Positions 47,370-55,618 of a stretch of DNA of 64,000 nt are shown here, piece after piece. The first letter of the stretch is position 1. Each line of letters begins with the position of its first letter. The stretch comes from Streptomyces sp. NBC_01233. Its GTDB lineage: Bacteria > Actinomycetota > Actinomycetes > Streptomycetales > Streptomycetaceae. The translations under genes were made by a program, and so were the position numbers. Under the pieces are notes generated by a model. It made no database searches, was not told where the DNA came from, and saw nothing but the letters and a program-made list of their open reading frames with translations. The stretch lies in assembly GCF_035989305.1 (NCBI RefSeq), contig NZ_CP108514.1, forward strand, positions 9,528,501 through 9,592,500, given 5' to 3'.

Positions 47370-47663
47370 TCAGGCGAGGAGTTTGGCCCTCTCGGCCGCG
47401 AACTCCTCCTCGGTCAGCAGACCTTGGGTCTTCAAGTCGCCCAGCTGCTTGAGCTGCTCGATCTTGGTGCTCATTTCGTCGTCGGGGCCGGGGCCGGGGG
47501 CCGCGGCGGGTGGTGCCGCCGGGGGCTGCTGCTGATACGCCTGTTGCGGTTCGCTCTGTTGCGCCCATCGGCCCGCCTGCCGCCGCGAGACGCGGCCCGA
47601 CACGGCGGTGGCGGTTCCGGCCACCACGGCTGTCCGGGCGACGCCGCGAAGGAGTCCAGGCAT
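47370..47663 (-). CDS. SHOCT domain protein
   Basis: 97 residues from an ATG with GGGAGAT eight nt upstream. The C-terminal ~35 residues form the SHOCT motif: MSTKIEQLKQLGDLKTQGLL then TEEEFAAERAKLLA. Before it are a Gln/Pro/Ala-rich linker and a short basic N-terminus with a weak hydrophobic stretch (ARTAVVAGTATAVSG). SHOCT is a short oligomerisation motif found at the ends of many bacterial proteins. The function of this stand-alone form is unknown. It is 35 bp from the ClC gene and could share its transcript. Confidence 0.85.
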   Translation of the reverse strand: MPGLLRGVARTAVVAGTATAVSGRVSRRQAGRWAQQSEPQQAYQQQPPAAPPAAAPGPGPDDEMSTKIEQLKQLGDLKTQGLLTEEEFAAERAKLLA

Positions 47664-47859
47664 GTTCGTTCATCTCCCAGAGGTGTACGGGTCGACCGAA
47701 GGCGGGCCCTGCCCACGGCCCGCGGTCCTGGGGCATACGCCACGACATGCGGCGACGGGCAGCCCGCCACAGCCATTGCAACATCCGGCCGTGGCCTCCG
47801 CACGTTCGAGCGTGGCGAGGGCGAGGTGGTGGGTACCCGCATGGCCCCGTTCACCACTG

Positions 47860-48591
47860 CTACCGCCCGGCGCTCCGGGCGGCCCGGCTCTGCCGCCACT
47901 GCTCCATGACGTTGTGGAGCGCTTCGTTCAGGAGGAGGAGGAATTCGCCGGAGGACTCGAAGCGGGCGCCGGCGGGGGTTGCGGCTCCGAGAACCTCGGT
48001 TGCGCGCCGCGAGGCGGCCGCCAGGGTGTCGTTCATCTGCAGAGCCGCAAGGGTGGACCGGAGCCAGATCTCGTCGTCGATGACGTACCGTGCGCGGCGC
48101 CCGCCCGGAACCCGTTCCCGTCTGAGCATTCCCTGCTGTTCGAGGAAGGTGACGGCGTGCGAGACGGACGCCGGGCTGACGCGAAGCCGCTGGACCAGGT
48201 CAGCGGCGGTGAGGGTGCCGGAGTCGGTGACGAGCAGGCAGGCCAGCACCCTGGCCATCATCCGGGGCAGCCCCTGCTGTTCGAGGAGGTCGGTGAAGGA
48301 CTCCGTGAAGTCCTGGACCGCCTGGGGGTCACGTCCATGGCCGCTGTCGCGGACCGGCGGTGCCGGCGGTGCCGAGGTCCGAGCCTGCTTGGGCCGGCGC
48401 GCACGATGCCGTGCGGCCTCGTGTGCGCGGTCCGCCGCGTAATCGTCCGGTCCGCCGTTGCGGGCGACCTCCCGCATGATCGTCGACGCGGGCCGCCCCA
48501 GGCGCTGGCCGATCTCTGTGTATCCGAGCCCCTCCGCCAGACCCGCGGCGATGTGCTGACGATCCTCACTGGTGAGCCTGCCTCCGGGCAT
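47860..48591 (-). CDS. HTH regulator with IS30-like and MarR/GbsR-like domains
   Basis: 243 residues from the ATG at 48591. Residues ~3-60 form an IS30-type helix-turn-helix: LTSEDRQHIAAGLAEGLGYT, EIGQRLGRPASTIMREVARN and YAADRAHEAARHRARRP. After a linker, residues ~90-235 resemble GbsR/MarR winged helices: FTDLLEQQGLPRMMARVLAC, TAADLVQRLRVSPASVSHAV and FLEQQGMLRRERVPG. The combination of two DNA-binding domains is found in some actinobacterial regulators. Two ATTGCAAT boxes in its upstream region are candidate sites. The divergent serine hydrolase is a possible target. Confidence 0.85.
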   Translation of the reverse strand: MPGGRLTSEDRQHIAAGLAEGLGYTEIGQRLGRPASTIMREVARNGGPDDYAADRAHEAARHRARRPKQARTSAPPAPPVRDSGHGRDPQAVQDFTESFTDLLEQQGLPRMMARVLACLLVTDSGTLTAADLVQRLRVSPASVSHAVTFLEQQGMLRRERVPGGRRARYVIDDEIWLRSTLAALQMNDTLAAASRRATEVLGAATPAGARFESSGEFLLLLNEALHNVMEQWRQSRAARSAGR

Positions 48592-48949
48592 CGGTGCTCG
48601 TCTCCCGTCTGTCGACGTGCGCGGAGCCCGGCGCCCGCGCACCCGCTGCGCAGTATGCATTCACAACAAGCCCATTGCAATGCAGGTTCTGATCGTCCCT
48701 TGCGTTCGGTGTCACTGTCATTGCAATCAGGACCGTATAGTGCTGCTGAAGCGGGAAGTTGAGCAGGCCATTGACGTTGAACAAATAATGAACGCAATGT
48801 AGCGTCGCAGGCGTTCAGTGATTCCCGAACGGTTGCGGGTGCCGGTGGCGCCGCAGAGGGGGTCCCCGTGATCGAGCTCCAGCTCGCCGAGGCCATGAGC
48901 GCCACGCCAGGACGGGTCTTGAAGATCGAACGCTTACGCAGGGAGATGC
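48592..48949. promoter_or_regulatory. Divergent promoter region with ATTGCAAT boxes
   Basis: This 358-bp region between the HTH regulator and the serine hydrolase contains the palindrome CATTGCAATG (48672-48681) and a second ATTGCAAT (48719-48726), 46 nt apart, and an AT-rich stretch near 48780. No ORF here is convincing. The boxes are plausible operator sites for the adjacent regulator. Confidence 0.5.
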
Positions 48950-48952
48950 ATG

Positions 48953-50182
48953 ATGGGAACAGGCAACGGCGGCTTCTCCAAGGCAGGGCTGCACCGAGTG
49001 CGCGACGTGCTGGCACGGCACGTCGAGTCCGGGAAGATTCCCGGACTCGTCGCGCTCATCAGCCGGGGTGACGAGACGCACGTCGAAGCGGTCGGGTCGA
49101 TGCGCCACGAGGGCGGCGCGCCGATGCGCCGGGACACGATCTTCCGGATGGCGTCCACGTCCAAGCCGGTCGCGATGGCGCCGGTGATGGTCCTGCTCGA
49201 CGAGTGCAGGCTCCGGCTGGACGACCCGGTGCAGCAGTGGCTGCCCGAACTCGCCGACCGCCAAGTGCTGAAGCGGATCGACGGCCCGCTCGACGACACC
49301 GTGCCCGCGCGGCGGCCGATCACCGTACGGGACCTGCTGACCTCCACGTTCGGGCTCGGCATAGACCTGACGGCGCTGGGTGCTCAGATCATGAACGCGG
49401 TCTTCGAGAGCGGCGTCTTCAGCCAGGGCGCGGTGCCGCTGCCCGACCCGGACGAGTGGATGCGCCGCCTCGGCACGCTGCCGCTGATGCGCCAGCCCGG
49501 CGAGCACTGGCAGTACCACCTCAGCCACGACGTGCTCGGCGTGCTCGTCGCGAGGGTCACGGGCCGGCCGTTCGAGACGTTCCTGCGCGAGCGCGTCCTC
49601 GATCCGCTGGGGATGAAGGACACCGGTTTCCACGTGCCCGCCGACAAGATCGACCGGCTGCCGCCCAGCTACGCGCCCAACCCGCAGACCGGTGAGTTCA
49701 CCGTGTGGGACGAAGCGGTGGGCGGCCAGTACAGCGCGCCTCCGGTGTTCCAGGCGGGCGGTGGCGGGCTGGTTTCCACCGCCGACGACTACCACGCCTA
49801 CTTCCGGATGCTGCTGAACCACGGGATGCACGGGACCGAACGGATCCTGTCCCGGCCCGCCGTCGAACTGATGACCAGCAACTGCCTCACGCCCGAGCAG
49901 GAGAGCACCCGATCCGCTCTGGCCCGCAACGCCGTCCATGTGTCGTTCGGCCAGGGGCAGCAGGGCGGCTGGGGCTTCGGGATGGCGGTGCGCACCTACC
50001 GCGGCGACTACGCGCCCATCGGCCAGTTCGGCTGGGACGGCGGAACCGGCACCTCGACGTACGCCGACCCGGAGAACCGGCTCACCGGAATCCTGCTCAC
50101 CCAGGTCGGTCTGACCACGCCGGATCCGGCGCGGCTCATCCACGACTTCTGGACCACGCTCTACCAGGCGATCGACGACTGA
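48953..50182 (+). CDS. Beta-lactamase-fold serine hydrolase (class C/EstB-like)
   Basis: About 410 residues; the ATG at 48953 is seven nt after GGGAG, and the adjacent ATG at 48950 is also possible. The active-site SxxK is in FRMASTSKPVAMAPV. The Tyr motif is probably WQYHLSHDVLG. Other family features are VRDLLTSTFGLG, FLRERVLDPLGMKDTGF, GGGGLVSTADDYHAYFRMLL and GWDGGTGTSTYADPE near the KTG position. These enzymes act as esterases, D-aminopeptidases or transpeptidase-like hydrolases, more often than as true beta-lactamases. No signal peptide is seen, so it is likely cytoplasmic. Confidence 0.9.
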   Translation: MGTGNGGFSKAGLHRVRDVLARHVESGKIPGLVALISRGDETHVEAVGSMRHEGGAPMRRDTIFRMASTSKPVAMAPVMVLLDECRLRLDDPVQQWLPELADRQVLKRIDGPLDDTVPARRPITVRDLLTSTFGLGIDLTALGAQIMNAVFESGVFSQGAVPLPDPDEWMRRLGTLPLMRQPGEHWQYHLSHDVLGVLVARVTGRPFETFLRERVLDPLGMKDTGFHVPADKIDRLPPSYAPNPQTGEFTVWDEAVGGQYSAPPVFQAGGGGLVSTADDYHAYFRMLLNHGMHGTERILSRPAVELMTSNCLTPEQESTRSALARNAVHVSFGQGQQGGWGFGMAVRTYRGDYAPIGQFGWDGGTGTSTYADPENRLTGILLTQVGLTTPDPARLIHDFWTTLYQAIDD

Positions 50183-50801
50183 CACCGATCCACCGAGGTC
50201 GGGCCGCCCGGGGGTGAGACATCTCCTCGGGCGATCCCGACCGCAGGACCACGGACGAGGTGACGCAGACCTACTACGTCGCACCTGCGCCACCTGATCA
50301 CCGCCCCCGGCATGGGACACCGCTTCGAGGCGTGAGTGAGGCAAGGCGACGGAGGTCGACGTTTCCGCTCAGGCGAGGGCCGCCGGCCGGCCGGGGTGCT
50401 CCTCGACCACGAGGTGGCCGCGTCCGGGACGACGTGCAGATCGGTGCCGAGCCTGGTGCGGACCGCCGGGGCAAGTCGTCGCGGCGGCGGGAAGACGTCG
50501 TGGGCTCCCGACTGCCAACTTGAAGTGCTTGACCGGCGCTCCGGTGCGCAGCGTTCCGCCAGGTCGGGGTTGGCGAGCAACGGACGGCCGACCTGCTCCG
50601 CTCCTTCGACGGCCTCGACGAGGTCATCACCACGTCGACGTCCGCCATGCTCGCCGACATCAGGGGCACCGGGACGGCGTAGGACGTCAGCGCCGCCCAT
50701 GAGGAACTTGGGCAGGTTTAATCCGGTATCCGAGGCGCCATCATCGAGGTACTGATGCCGGGACGCCGAGGGCAGCGTCCATCACCTCTCAGGGATGCGC
50801 C
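50183..50801. other. Intergenic stretch with gene remnants
   Basis: No intact gene is present in these ~620 bp. The left part holds an alpha/beta-hydrolase C-terminal remnant on the minus strand (50369-50520). The segment 50530-50720 on the minus strand reads GRPLLANPDLAERC, slightly reminiscent of old-yellow-enzyme ends, but too short to call. The last ~50 bp supply the RBS of the eCIS-core gene. Confidence 0.5.
50369..50520 (-). pseudogene. Alpha/beta-hydrolase C-terminal remnant
   Basis: The minus strand reads SGAHDVFPPPRRLAPAVRTR then LGTDLHVVPDA. After one missing base near 50419 it continues GHLVVEEHPGRPAALA and a stop at 50369. GAHDVFPP and DAGHLVVEEHP correspond to the catalytic Asp and His of alpha/beta hydrolases. 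The nucleophile-containing N-terminal part is not found, so this is a fragment. Confidence 0.5.
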
Positions 50802-53800
50802 GTGTCCAGAACCCACGCCACCGAGCCGGCGCTGTCAAAGGCGGACAAAGGCCGTGCTCAGCCTTCGGTGAGCCGCTCGCAGCCCGCGTCCTCCCTGGCA
50901 GGTGGAGCGGTGGAACGGCCCGCGAGCGGAGCGACCGGGACGCACCAAGCGCCCTACTCGGCCGCTTCCTGGGACTTCACCCGTGTGCCGGTGCACCGCC
51001 ACACGGGTGAACGACTGCAACCCCGGCTCGTTTCCGGTCCGCCGGGTGATGCCTTCGAGCAGGAGGCCGAAAGGGTGGCAGCGCACCTGCTCGGGGGCGC
51101 CCCGGCCATGTCGCCCGAGCCTGAAGGCGGCGTACGACGGACGGCGGCCGCCCCCGCCGCTTCGTCCGCTGTACCGGCCGAAGTGGAAGATGTCGTGCGC
51201 TCGCCGGGACGACCGCTGGACCCGCAGACGCGGGGGTTCATGGAACAGCGCTTCGGCCGCGACTTCGCCGGGGTACGGGTGCACACCGATGCCGCGGCGG
51301 CCCGGTCGGCCCGCAGTGTCCACGCCCTCGCCTACACCGTCGGACAGCACATCGCCTTCGACGCGGGCAGGTTCTCGCCCGCCACGCACGAAGGACGGTG
51401 CCTGCTCGCCCACGAGCTCACCCATGTCGCCCAGCAGACGGACGCCCGGACCGGGGCGACCAGGCCGTCACTACAGCGCCAGCAGGCTCCGGCCCCCGCG
51501 CCGGAAGTCCGCGAGCAGCAGGAGCTCGTGATCTACCTCGCCGACCCCACCGTCCCCAAACTCGAGGCGGAGCTCCTGCGTCGCGGCATCCTCAAGCCCG
51601 GCCAGTACGACCTCGGGCGCGACGCCGGGGACGGCTACTACTTCGCACGGTCGAGCGGCTCCGGAGCGACCTCCCGCCACATTCGTGTGCTCGAGGCGCC
51701 TGCCCTCCGGAACAAGGCAGGGGCGATCGTCGGCTTCCGGATCATCTCCCATCTGCCGGGCACAGGCCGGCAGGCACGACCCGGCAGGCCGGCGTCGGCC
51801 AAGGACCCGGCACAGTTGCAGAAGGACTTCCAGGCACTGCCGGCGCCCACCAAGGACCTGCTGAAGGAGGCTGCGGAGCTCCACCCCGACAACCTCGAAC
51901 AGGTCCTGCGCATCGCAGCGAAGATCGACCGGCTGGAGCCTGAGGACCGGCAGGTGTACAAGCCGATCAGCAAGCGGCTCGCCACGGACCTGGACACCTT
52001 CGAGCGGTCGATCGACGCCTATGCCGCGTTCAAGTCCAAGATCAAAGCGCAGGCGGACTCCGAGAAGAAGGCCGATGCCTCGGGCAAGGAGGAGACACTT
52101 CAGCAGAAGCTGTCCAAGACGTGGAGCAAGCTCGACGAGAGCACGTTCGCAGGCATGAGCCCTGCCCAGAAGGAGAAGCTGGCCAGGGAAGTCGCCGGAG
52201 AGCAGCGCGACATCCAGTTGGAACACATGGCGGAGCACCCCGGGGAAACCGCGGTCGGTATGGTCGAGGGGACGGTGCGCGTCGACAAGACCGCCCAACA
52301 GATCGTCGAAGACGTGCAGGAGGCGGCCAACGGGAACAAGAGCGGCTACGCCAGGCTCGCGGGCGTGGCCGGCGCGTACAACAAGTACGTGGCGGCCGCC
52401 GCTTCCGTGGCCTTCGTCGCCCTCCTTTTCGTCCCCGGTGTGAACGTGCTCGAACTCACCGCGTTCAGTCTCGCCGCCGCCGCGGCGACCATCGCCGGGT
52501 CGGCCGCCGAATCCGAGTTGCGCATCAAGGCCGCGGGGGAAGCCAAGACCGTCGAGGACCTCAAGACGCAGACGGCCAAGGCGGCGGAGGCCCAGACCCG
52601 GCTCGCGGTGGCCGCCCTGATGCTGGCGCTCAGCCTGGTCGCCAAGCTCGTCGCTCGGATCCCCTTGCAGGGCCGCTACCAGAACGTGGGGGCGGCGCTG
52701 CAGGCGGCGCGGAGCGCCCTGCTGGAAAAGATCGGCGTGGGTGCGGCATGGCAGCGCATCAAGTCGGAGCTGCTCAGCAGGCTGCGGGAGTCTCGGCAGG
52801 GCCTGCCCGAAGCGCTGGCGGAGGAAGCGAAGGGTGTGGTGGCCGCGGCGAAGGACGTGGAGGCCATGACCGGTGACGAGTTCGTGCAGCACTTGGCCGA
52901 GGGGGATCCCAAGCTCGCCGACCTCGACATTTCGGCCGGGCAAGCGAAGGGAATCCAGCAGCTCGCGAAAGCGACGCCGGGTGGCGCGAACATCGCGGAA
53001 GAACTCCGCAGCAACGCACTCGAGGCACTTCGGGATGCCCCGCCGGAGGCGGGGAAGAGGGTCGACAGTTTCATCAAAGAAGTGGACGGAGCCATCGCGG
53101 GCGTAGAGTCCGCCAAGAATCCGGAGCAGTTGAAATCTGCGGTCGAGCAGGGGAACAAGAACTTCGGCCCCGAAACCCAGGCGCACCGCGCACTGGCCGA
53201 AGAGCAGGCCTTCACGAAGAAGCGGCGGGTGGGCCCGCGGCGCCGCGCGCTGGAGGAGAAGGCGCGTGTGGATTTGGACAAGCTGGCAGCGGAGATGGAG
53301 GATACCCAGGCGCGGATGGCCGAAGCGAAGGATGAGTATTTCACAGCAGCAAGGAAGGTGATCGCGCTCAAGGAGAAGGTGGTCGGCGCTCCTGCCGGCA
53401 GTGATGCCCACACAGTCGCACAGCGTGAATTGACTGCGGCCGAAGAAGCGCTGGCCGAAATCAAAGAAAAGGACGCACTCCGGGGGCATTGGGAGAAGGC
53501 CGGCAAGTTGAAGGAACAGGAGGCGAAGGTTTTCGCGATCCTGAAACTCGGCCGGCCGGGCCTGTGGGTTTCGACGAGGAAGAAAATCAGGGACGCCACC
53601 AAGACGGTGAACGGGAAGTACGTCGATTTCAAGGGAAGGCCGATCGAGGGAAAACCGGTATACGGCCACGCCAAAGGCAGGGAGGCTCGAAGGCTCGTCC
53701 TGGAGGCTGCGGAGAAGGGCATGACCCAGGAACAGTTCAACCAATGGGTCAACGAGCATCCGGAGTGGTTCCGGCTCGAGCAGGCAGACCGGAATCTCAG

Positions 53801-53831
53801 CCACGCCGACGAGTTGCCGGGGAACGAATGA
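50802..53831 (+). CDS. eCIS-core (DUF4157) protein with C-terminal GH-E-type nuclease domain
   Basis: 1009 residues from a GTG after AGGGA. Residues ~50-95 hold the typical pre-core segment FEQEAERVAAHLLGG. Residues ~135-215 are the eCIS core: LDPQTRGFMEQRFGRDFAGV, RVHTDAAAARSARSVHALAY, VGQHIAFDAGRFSP and LLAHELTHVAQQ, including an HExxH metal site. The middle is helical and charged, with hydrophobic segments at ~525-575 and ~605-625. The last ~80 residues read YVDFKGRPIEGKPVYGHAKG, then MTQEQFNQWVNEHPEWFRLE and NLSHADELPG, the GH-E pattern of HNH/Endo VII nuclease toxins. By family knowledge, such proteins are loaded into contractile injection systems. No eCIS structural genes are in the window. 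Confidence 0.88.
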   Translation: MSRTHATEPALSKADKGRAQPSVSRSQPASSLAGGAVERPASGATGTHQAPYSAASWDFTRVPVHRHTGERLQPRLVSGPPGDAFEQEAERVAAHLLGGAPAMSPEPEGGVRRTAAAPAASSAVPAEVEDVVRSPGRPLDPQTRGFMEQRFGRDFAGVRVHTDAAAARSARSVHALAYTVGQHIAFDAGRFSPATHEGRCLLAHELTHVAQQTDARTGATRPSLQRQQAPAPAPEVREQQELVIYLADPTVPKLEAELLRRGILKPGQYDLGRDAGDGYYFARSSGSGATSRHIRVLEAPALRNKAGAIVGFRIISHLPGTGRQARPGRPASAKDPAQLQKDFQALPAPTKDLLKEAAELHPDNLEQVLRIAAKIDRLEPEDRQVYKPISKRLATDLDTFERSIDAYAAFKSKIKAQADSEKKADASGKEETLQQKLSKTWSKLDESTFAGMSPAQKEKLAREVAGEQRDIQLEHMAEHPGETAVGMVEGTVRVDKTAQQIVEDVQEAANGNKSGYARLAGVAGAYNKYVAAAASVAFVALLFVPGVNVLELTAFSLAAAAATIAGSAAESELRIKAAGEAKTVEDLKTQTAKAAEAQTRLAVAALMLALSLVAKLVARIPLQGRYQNVGAALQAARSALLEKIGVGAAWQRIKSELLSRLRESRQGLPEALAEEAKGVVAAAKDVEAMTGDEFVQHLAEGDPKLADLDISAGQAKGIQQLAKATPGGANIAEELRSNALEALRDAPPEAGKRVDSFIKEVDGAIAGVESAKNPEQLKSAVEQGNKNFGPETQAHRALAEEQAFTKKRRVGPRRRALEEKARVDLDKLAAEMEDTQARMAEAKDEYFTAARKVIALKEKVVGAPAGSDAHTVAQRELTAAEEALAEIKEKDALRGHWEKAGKLKEQEAKVFAILKLGRPGLWVSTRKKIRDATKTVNGKYVDFKGRPIEGKPVYGHAKGREARRLVLEAAEKGMTQEQFNQWVNEHPEWFRLEQADRNLSHADELPGNE

Positions 53832-54132
53832 TCGAACGACGGCCTCCCCACCCACAGGGCAGGGCGAGGCCGGCGATGCCCTCGTCGCTCCGGTCGCCGT
53901 CGGCCTCCTCCGCGAGGAGCAGTTCCACCGACCGGGAGGGAGCGCGGACATCGATCACGCGCACGGCCCGTCCGTCGCTCCCTCGCCGGCGCCGGCCGCT
54001 GCCATCGGCTTCCTCCTCCTGCAGGCCGGTGCGATCGCCGTCCACCTGACCGGCGGAGACCGCCGGATCACACTCAACGTCGGGCTCACCGCCACCGCGG
54101 CCGCGACCCTCTGGTTCGCTGCCAGGCCGTAG
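53828..54132 (+). CDS. Possible small membrane protein coupled to the toxin gene (frameshifted)
   Basis: The ATG overlaps the toxin stop codon (ATGA), which suggests translational coupling. The direct frame runs out of sense, but one added base early on (for example in the C4 run near 53845) gives ~101 residues: a Pro/Gly-rich start, EAGDALVAPVAVGLLREEQF, then AAAIGFLLLQAGAIAVHLTG and GLTATAAATLWFAARP. The C-terminal half resembles the last two helices of DoxX-like membrane proteins. Its position immediately after a nuclease-toxin domain would suit an immunity protein, but a membrane protein is an unlikely inhibitor of a nuclease. It may be a remnant. Confidence 0.35.
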
Positions 54133-54198
54133 TCGGGAACCGTTCCGCCGGATCCTGCGTGAGCTCTTGACGGGCAGTCGGCTGGTGGAGGAGATCTG

Positions 54199-54765
54199 AT
54201 GAAAACGCGGACGATGGTGAGCGTGGCGGTATCGGCATGCGTGGCGCTGGTGGCGTGCGGGTGTGGTCCGGAGAAAGCGAAGGAGAACGCTGGCGCGAAG
54301 CCTTCGAAGCCGTCCGCGTCCACACCGGCGAACGTGCCCTCGGGCACGCCGTCCGCGTCCGCCGGAACCGAGAAGCCGTCGGCGACCGTGACCGGTAACC
54401 AGCCCGCGCCCAGGACGAAGGAGCGCGCGATCCAGCGGTACGAGCAGTACCTCCACGGCCTCGGGCGTGAGGACATCGACACGGTCTGCGAAGTGGCCGG
54501 GCCCGGCGCGAAGAAGGCGGAGGACCAGGGATTCGGTCCGTGCACGTCGACGTACGTGATCGTGTTCCAGATGATCTCACCCGAGCAGAAGAAGGCCCTG
54601 CAGACCGCGACGGTCGATCCGCAGCGCGTCCGCGTGCGCACCCTCGACAAGATCGAGATGCCGCTCGAAGCGGTCGGGTCCTCCGCCGCCTTCTCCGAGG
54701 AGGAGCTGGGCAGCTACACCCTGGAGTACCTCGAGAACGACTACTACATCACCGACGGAAAGTGA
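54199..54765 (+). CDS. Putative lipoprotein
   Basis: 188 residues with GGAGGAG upstream. A lipoprotein signal is clear: MKTRTMVSVAVSACVALVAC, with lipobox LVAC around Cys20. Then come a Lys/Ser/Pro-rich tether of ~50 residues and a compact C-terminal domain (RYEQYLHGLGREDIDTVCEV to YLENDYYITDGK) with two further cysteines (TVC, GPC). The domain resembles the small NTF2-like folds of actinobacterial lipoproteins, but this is only a resemblance. It is expected on the outer face of the membrane; its role is unknown. Confidence 0.8.
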   Translation: MKTRTMVSVAVSACVALVACGCGPEKAKENAGAKPSKPSASTPANVPSGTPSASAGTEKPSATVTGNQPAPRTKERAIQRYEQYLHGLGREDIDTVCEVAGPGAKKAEDQGFGPCTSTYVIVFQMISPEQKKALQTATVDPQRVRVRTLDKIEMPLEAVGSSAAFSEEELGSYTLEYLENDYYITDGK

Positions 54766-54852
54766 CCCTCCGTACGCGCAGACCCCACGACGGGCCGTTC
54801 GTGCGCATGGACGGGGGCTCCTCGACGATGAGGGAGCGGCCTTCGGACTGCG

Positions 54853-55500
54853 TCACTGGGTCGGCGCCGCGTACGTGCTGTCGTGCCCGGAGCCGGGGAG
54901 GGGCAGTTCGAACCACGTCGTCTTGCCGGTGAGCGTGGAGTCGCTTCCCCAGGTCTGGGCCAGTGCGACGACGAGTTCGATACCGCGTCCGCTCTCGGCG
55001 TCGGCGCCGGCGGTGCGGGGGACCGGGCCGGTCGGGTCGGCGTCCTCCACCTCACACCGCAGGAAGGCGTCGTGGACGCGCAGATGGACGCGGATGGGGC
55101 CGTGGGCGTGGCGGAGGGCGTTTGTGATCAGTTCGCTGGCCAGGAGCTGAGCGGTGTCCGTCAGTTCGTGAAGCCCCCACGAGGACAGCTGGGTGGTGAG
55201 GACCCGCCGGGTCCGGCCGACGGAAGCCGCTTCGCGAGCCACGGGCCAGGACGTGTCCCGGATGCGGGGGCGGATGGCGGAGGCGCTCGGGGCGGCCAGG
55301 ACTCGCGACCACAGTGCCATCTGGCGTGCCGCCCAGGACGTGCGGGCGTGACCGTGGTCGTGCTGCCCGCCGCGCAGGGAATCAGGCAGGAGGGACCTGC
55401 CCGGGTGTGCCTGACGCCAGGCGGGGAGCGCGCTGGCTCGTGCGGGGTCGTGGGCTGTGCGGTGGCCGACCTGGACGGCCATGCTGATCATTCCCTTCAT
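54853..55500 (-). CDS. ATP-binding regulatory protein (HATPase, anti-sigma-factor type)
   Basis: Up to 215 residues from the ATG at 55500; an ATG at 55482 with AAGGGA nine nt upstream may be the true start. The C-terminal ~130 residues form a GHKL ATPase of the RsbW/SpoIIAB type: LTDTAQLLASELITNALRHA (N-box), EVEDADPTGP (G1), and SGRGIELVVALAQTWGSDST. The N-terminal half is basic and His-rich with no recognised domain. Such proteins, abundant in Streptomyces, bind ATP and act as serine kinases or partner switches for sigma-factor antagonists. It is divergent from a TetR regulator. Confidence 0.85.
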   Translation of the reverse strand: MKGMISMAVQVGHRTAHDPARASALPAWRQAHPGRSLLPDSLRGGQHDHGHARTSWAARQMALWSRVLAAPSASAIRPRIRDTSWPVAREAASVGRTRRVLTTQLSSWGLHELTDTAQLLASELITNALRHAHGPIRVHLRVHDAFLRCEVEDADPTGPVPRTAGADAESGRGIELVVALAQTWGSDSTLTGKTTWFELPLPGSGHDSTYAAPTQ

Positions 55501-55516
55501 CGGCTCCCGGGTTCAT

Positions 55517-55577
55517 GTAGCACTCGCTACGGCTTCCACTATACCTGTAGCGGGCATTACAGTAAATACTTCAGGTA
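55517..55577. promoter_or_regulatory. Inverted repeats between HATPase and TetR genes
   Basis: Three symmetric elements occur: GTAGC-ACTC-GCTAC (55517-55530), CTGTA-N8-TACAG (55545-55562) and TACCTG...CAGGTA (55542-55577). They lie in the divergent promoter, 40-100 nt before the TetR start, and are good candidates for TetR binding. Confidence 0.55.
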
Positions 55578-55618
55578 TCGGACATTTGAGATGTCAAGGT
55601 CAGAGGGCGAGTGATTTC

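Noticed and set aside
50530..50720. GRPLLANPDLAERC-like sequence resembling old-yellow-enzyme C-termini
   Set aside because: Too short, without the surrounding motifs of the family; noted in the intergenic entry only.
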